Source: Gemmatimonadetes bacterium 13_2_20CM_2_65_7 (GTDB taxonomy: Bacteria; Gemmatimonadota; Gemmatimonadetes; Gemmatimonadales; GWC2-71-9). From it: a DNA stretch of 40,505 nucleotides. Positions within the stretch are counted from its first letter, which is position 1, and each line of letters begins with the position of its first letter. The translations under genes were made by a program, and so were the position numbers. Location: the NCBI GenBank assembly GCA_001915025.1, contig MNDR01000042.1, positions 1 to 40,505 on the forward strand, given 5' to 3'. This document shows, in pieces, positions 37,570 through 40,505 of the stretch. The notes beneath the pieces are model-generated. The model had not been told where the DNA came from. It ran no database searches and saw only the letters and a list, made by a program, of their open reading frames with translations.

Positions 37570-39297
37570 ATGCGCGGTCTCAATCGAGCCATACCCATCG
37601 TCTCGCTGACGGCGGCGCTCGCCGGCGTCTCCTGCTCCTTCCCGACCGACAAAAGCGACAAAGTGTTCGTGACGCTCGATGCGCCCGCCCGCGTGGTGTT
37701 GCGCGGTCAGGACATGTCGATCTACGCGCAGGCGTGGCATGTGGTCGGCATCGACACGCAACGGATCGGCAACGTCGACTTCGCGTTCAGCACGGGCAGC
37801 AGCACGATCGCGCGGGTCGAGAAAAACACCGGCGGGTATGCCACCGTTACAGGCGTGAACAGCGGCACCGTGGACATCGGCGCGCGCGCGATCGCATTCG
37901 ATAAAGCGCAGGAGGCGGACCTCGTCGTGCGGGTATCGAATCCCCTCGAGATCGACAGTGTCCGCCCCAAGATCGCGAACTACGGCCAGGTGGTGACCGT
38001 TTACGGCGTCGGTGTCGATTCGATGTTCCTCGCGAGTCTCGGCGGCGTGGCTCTGATCGAATATCCGTTCTCGCGCCTGCGGGACAGCGCGGCTGGGCTG
38101 GGACGCATCTCGTTCTGGGTGCCGCCGCCGGCGCGCTCGGATTCGCTGTTCTTCCTCGGGGCAGGGGTGTTCGGCAAGGATACGGCGATTACCCGCGTCC
38201 TGAGGGACGACATCTTTGAGCCCAACGATACCTTCCCCGCGAACATCAATCTCGACCTGGGTGGGCCGTGGCCGGGCACCATTCTCGCGCCGATTCTCTT
38301 CACGAATCCGGCCCTGGCTTTCGAGCCGGTCGATCGCGCGATCGGGCTGGGGGAGGACTGGTTCCGATTCAGCGTCAGCGATAGCACGCAGCCGTTGACG
38401 TTCTTCATCACCTATCCGTCGATTTTCGGCGACACCGCCGGCACGAGGACGTTCCTGCTCGATTCATTGGCGTACGCGACGGGAGCGCCGGGTGACCCAG
38501 TGCAAAAGTTCTATGGACGCCCGGGAGCCGACTACGTGGGCTCGGATTTTTATCTGTGCAAAGGATATCAGTTCCAGCCCGCGCAGGTGTCGCGCGAGTC
38601 GACCGTCGTGGCATTGAAGACGTTACCGAGCCACGCCATTCACATCATCACGTTCTTTTCGCGGCCCCAACGGTACGGGTTGACCGTGGCACGGGGCTAT
38701 TTCACGGCGGACAAGCGCATCAGGCCGGACGCCTACGAAGAGAATGACTTTTGTCACTACGCGGACAGCGTGCCTGGCCAGCCAAGCCCCAAGCCCCGCA
38801 TCCACGTGACGACCGCGGGATTCAGCGACACGATGAACATCGACAATCCCTTCGAGATCGACTGGTATCGGCTCGAGGTGCCCTCGCACAACTTGGGAGA
38901 CTCAGTCCTCATTCGTCTTCAGGGGCGGCCCTTCGTTGCCGGGCAGGACTCCTCCGATATCGATCTGTATGTGTTGACGGTGCCCGATTCCGCGAGCGGT
39001 ACGACGCTTACCGAGGTCGGATCGTCGGTCAACGCCGGGTCCACCGAAGATTTGATGGTCGATCTCGCGGCGGGATCGTATTACCTGGCCGTCATCGATT
39101 ATGCCGGTGTGGCGGAGCGCTACTCCTTGTGCATTCGCGGTATCCCGTTCCTGTCCACGCCGCGGTCATGCAACCTGATTCTGCCCGGACCCCCAGCCCC
39201 TGGGCCCACGCGCAGCAAGTTGCGGCCGCAAGCGTCGCCGATGGTTGGCGCGCCCGGCGGGCGTCGCCCGTTCTTTCCACCGCGCCGGCGCCCATGA
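37570..39297 (+). CDS. Lipoprotein with Ig/IPT-like and pre-peptidase C-terminal (PPC)-like domains
   Basis: Lipobox LAGVSC; IANYGQVVTVYGVGVDS (IPT-like); EDWFRFSVSDSTQP and EIDWYRLEVPSHNLGDSVLIRLQGRPF...SDIDLYVL (PPC-like). Confidence 0.7.
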   Translation: MRGLNRAIPIVSLTAALAGVSCSFPTDKSDKVFVTLDAPARVVLRGQDMSIYAQAWHVVGIDTQRIGNVDFAFSTGSSTIARVEKNTGGYATVTGVNSGTVDIGARAIAFDKAQEADLVVRVSNPLEIDSVRPKIANYGQVVTVYGVGVDSMFLASLGGVALIEYPFSRLRDSAAGLGRISFWVPPPARSDSLFFLGAGVFGKDTAITRVLRDDIFEPNDTFPANINLDLGGPWPGTILAPILFTNPALAFEPVDRAIGLGEDWFRFSVSDSTQPLTFFITYPSIFGDTAGTRTFLLDSLAYATGAPGDPVQKFYGRPGADYVGSDFYLCKGYQFQPAQVSRESTVVALKTLPSHAIHIITFFSRPQRYGLTVARGYFTADKRIRPDAYEENDFCHYADSVPGQPSPKPRIHVTTAGFSDTMNIDNPFEIDWYRLEVPSHNLGDSVLIRLQGRPFVAGQDSSDIDLYVLTVPDSASGTTLTEVGSSVNAGSTEDLMVDLAAGSYYLAVIDYAGVAERYSLCIRGIPFLSTPRSCNLILPGPPAPGPTRSKLRPQASPMVGAPGGRRPFFPPRRRP

Positions 39298-40505
39298 CCG
39301 GTGCGGCAGGATCCATGATGGAGTGCCTTAAGTGCCACACTCCGCTCCCGGACGGCAGCAAGTTCTGCTACGCCTGCGGCGCGGATGTGACCGGTGGCGG
39401 CACGATGGGCGCGAGTAGCGGCGTCGAAGGATTGATGCAGCGCCTGCAACGGCTCGTCGAAGGGAAGTACCGAGTCGAGCGGATGGTCGGCAAAGGCGGG
39501 ATGGGCGCCGTGTTTCTCGCCCATGACCTGACGCTCGAGCGCGAAGTGGCGATCAAGGTGCTGCCGCCCGACATCTCGATGGACGAGCACATCGTCAAGC
39601 GCTTCCAGCAGGAAGCGAAGACGGCCGCCAAGCTCGATCACACCAACATCATTCCGATCTACCGCGTCGAGAGCGAAGGCGGGCTCAACTATTTCATCAT
39701 GAAGTACATCGCGGGCACGTCACTCGAGGACGTGCTCGATCAGAAGCAGCCGCTCAATAACGACTACCTCCAGCGGGTGCTCTGGGAAGCAGCGTGCGCG
39801 CTGGGCCACGCGCATCAGCGCGGCGTGGTCCACCGCGACGTGAAGCCGGCCAACATCATGTTCGACCACGACGGCCGCGTGATGCTGACCGATTTCGGCA
39901 TCTCCAAGGCGTTGCAGGCCGCCAGCGGGTTCACTGGCACCGGCATGATCATCGGCACGCCGCACTACATGGCGCCCGAACAGGCGAAGGGCGCCACGGT
40001 CGACGGCCGGGCGGATCAATATTCGCTCGGCGTCGTCGGCTACCGGATGATCATGGGTGAGCTGCCGTACACTGGCGATTCCGTTCACACAATCCTCTAT
40101 AAGCACATCTTCGAAGAGGTCCCGCGGGCTGCCTCCAAGCGCGGCGACACGCCGGCATTTCTGACTACTGCGATTTCGCGAGCCTTGTCGAAGGAGCCCG
40201 ACCAGCGCTTTCCAACCATGGAAGATTTCGCGACCGCCGTTTGGCCGGAGCAGCCGGTCGCTTCACCGAAAACCGGCACGGCGCACAAGGGCCGGCGTCC
40301 ACCACCGCCGCGCGCGCGCACCGCGACCGCCGACGCTCCCACGGAAGTGACGACCGCGCCGACGACGCCGATTCCGCGCGCCGGAATCAAGATTCCGGCG
40401 GCGAAGAAGAAGCGCTCTGGGGTGGGCATGCTCGTCGGCGCGATCGTTGTCGTGGCCGCCGGCGTCGGCGGTTACCTCGCCATCGGCAGGAAGTCTGCGG
40501 CTGGT
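39294..40505 (+). CDS. Serine/threonine protein kinase with N-terminal zinc ribbon and C-terminal TM; truncated by window end
   Basis: CLKCHTPLPDGSKFCYACG; VGKGGMGAVFLAHDLTLEREVAIKVL; HRDVKPANIMFDHDGRVMLTDFGISK; GTPHYMAPEQ. ATGA overlap with previous CDS. Confidence 0.95.
   Translation, partial: MTGAAGSMMECLKCHTPLPDGSKFCYACGADVTGGGTMGASSGVEGLMQRLQRLVEGKYRVERMVGKGGMGAVFLAHDLTLEREVAIKVLPPDISMDEHIVKRFQQEAKTAAKLDHTNIIPIYRVESEGGLNYFIMKYIAGTSLEDVLDQKQPLNNDYLQRVLWEAACALGHAHQRGVVHRDVKPANIMFDHDGRVMLTDFGISKALQAASGFTGTGMIIGTPHYMAPEQAKGATVDGRADQYSLGVVGYRMIMGELPYTGDSVHTILYKHIFEEVPRAASKRGDTPAFLTTAISRALSKEPDQRFPTMEDFATAVWPEQPVASPKTGTAHKGRRPPPPRARTATADAPTEVTTAPTTPIPRAGIKIPAAKKKRSGVGMLVGAIVVVAAGVGGYLAIGRKSAAG

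Noticed and set aside
1-40505. tRNA, rRNA, transposase, integrase, phage or CRISPR-Cas genes
   Set aside because: None recognised by eye on either strand; short RNAs could have been missed without a covariance-model search.

Overview
This 40.5 kb, high-GC, gene-dense bacterial window looks like Gemmatimonadota or a similar phylum, judging only from gene content and style. Main content, left to right: a NYN/LOTUS protein with RG-rich tails running through a 26-nt poly-C tract into a 3-methyladenine DNA glycosylase; a minus-strand run fdhA-tdh-kbl-M14 carboxypeptidase-OM barrel; a small unannotated ORF; a methyltransferase-like gene plus CDF transporter; an SdpR/SdpI-like pair; an RlmI-like methyltransferase; aroH/thiE, mltG, ruvX, rho; an M50 protease; a tiny stand-alone HisKA-like protein; a coupled CsgG-like lipoprotein / OM barrel / giant repeat surface protein cassette followed by an Ig-like cytochrome lipoprotein; an RDD-SpoIIM / DUF4129 / DUF4350 / MoxR / DUF58 membrane cluster; a PPC-like lipoprotein; and a partial zinc-ribbon Ser/Thr kinase. 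The strongest unexplained signal is that several otherwise well-conserved genes (RlmI-like, RDD-SpoIIM, and the giant protein at two places) each appear to lack a short internal block and change frame at exactly that point. In addition, SdpI is frameshifted by about 1 nt and the glycosylase has no start codon downstream of a 26-C run. This is either assembly or sequencing damage or real lineage-specific decay or phase variation, and read-level data would decide. I found no clear CRISPR array, tRNA, rRNA, transposon or phage, and no convincing new defence system.
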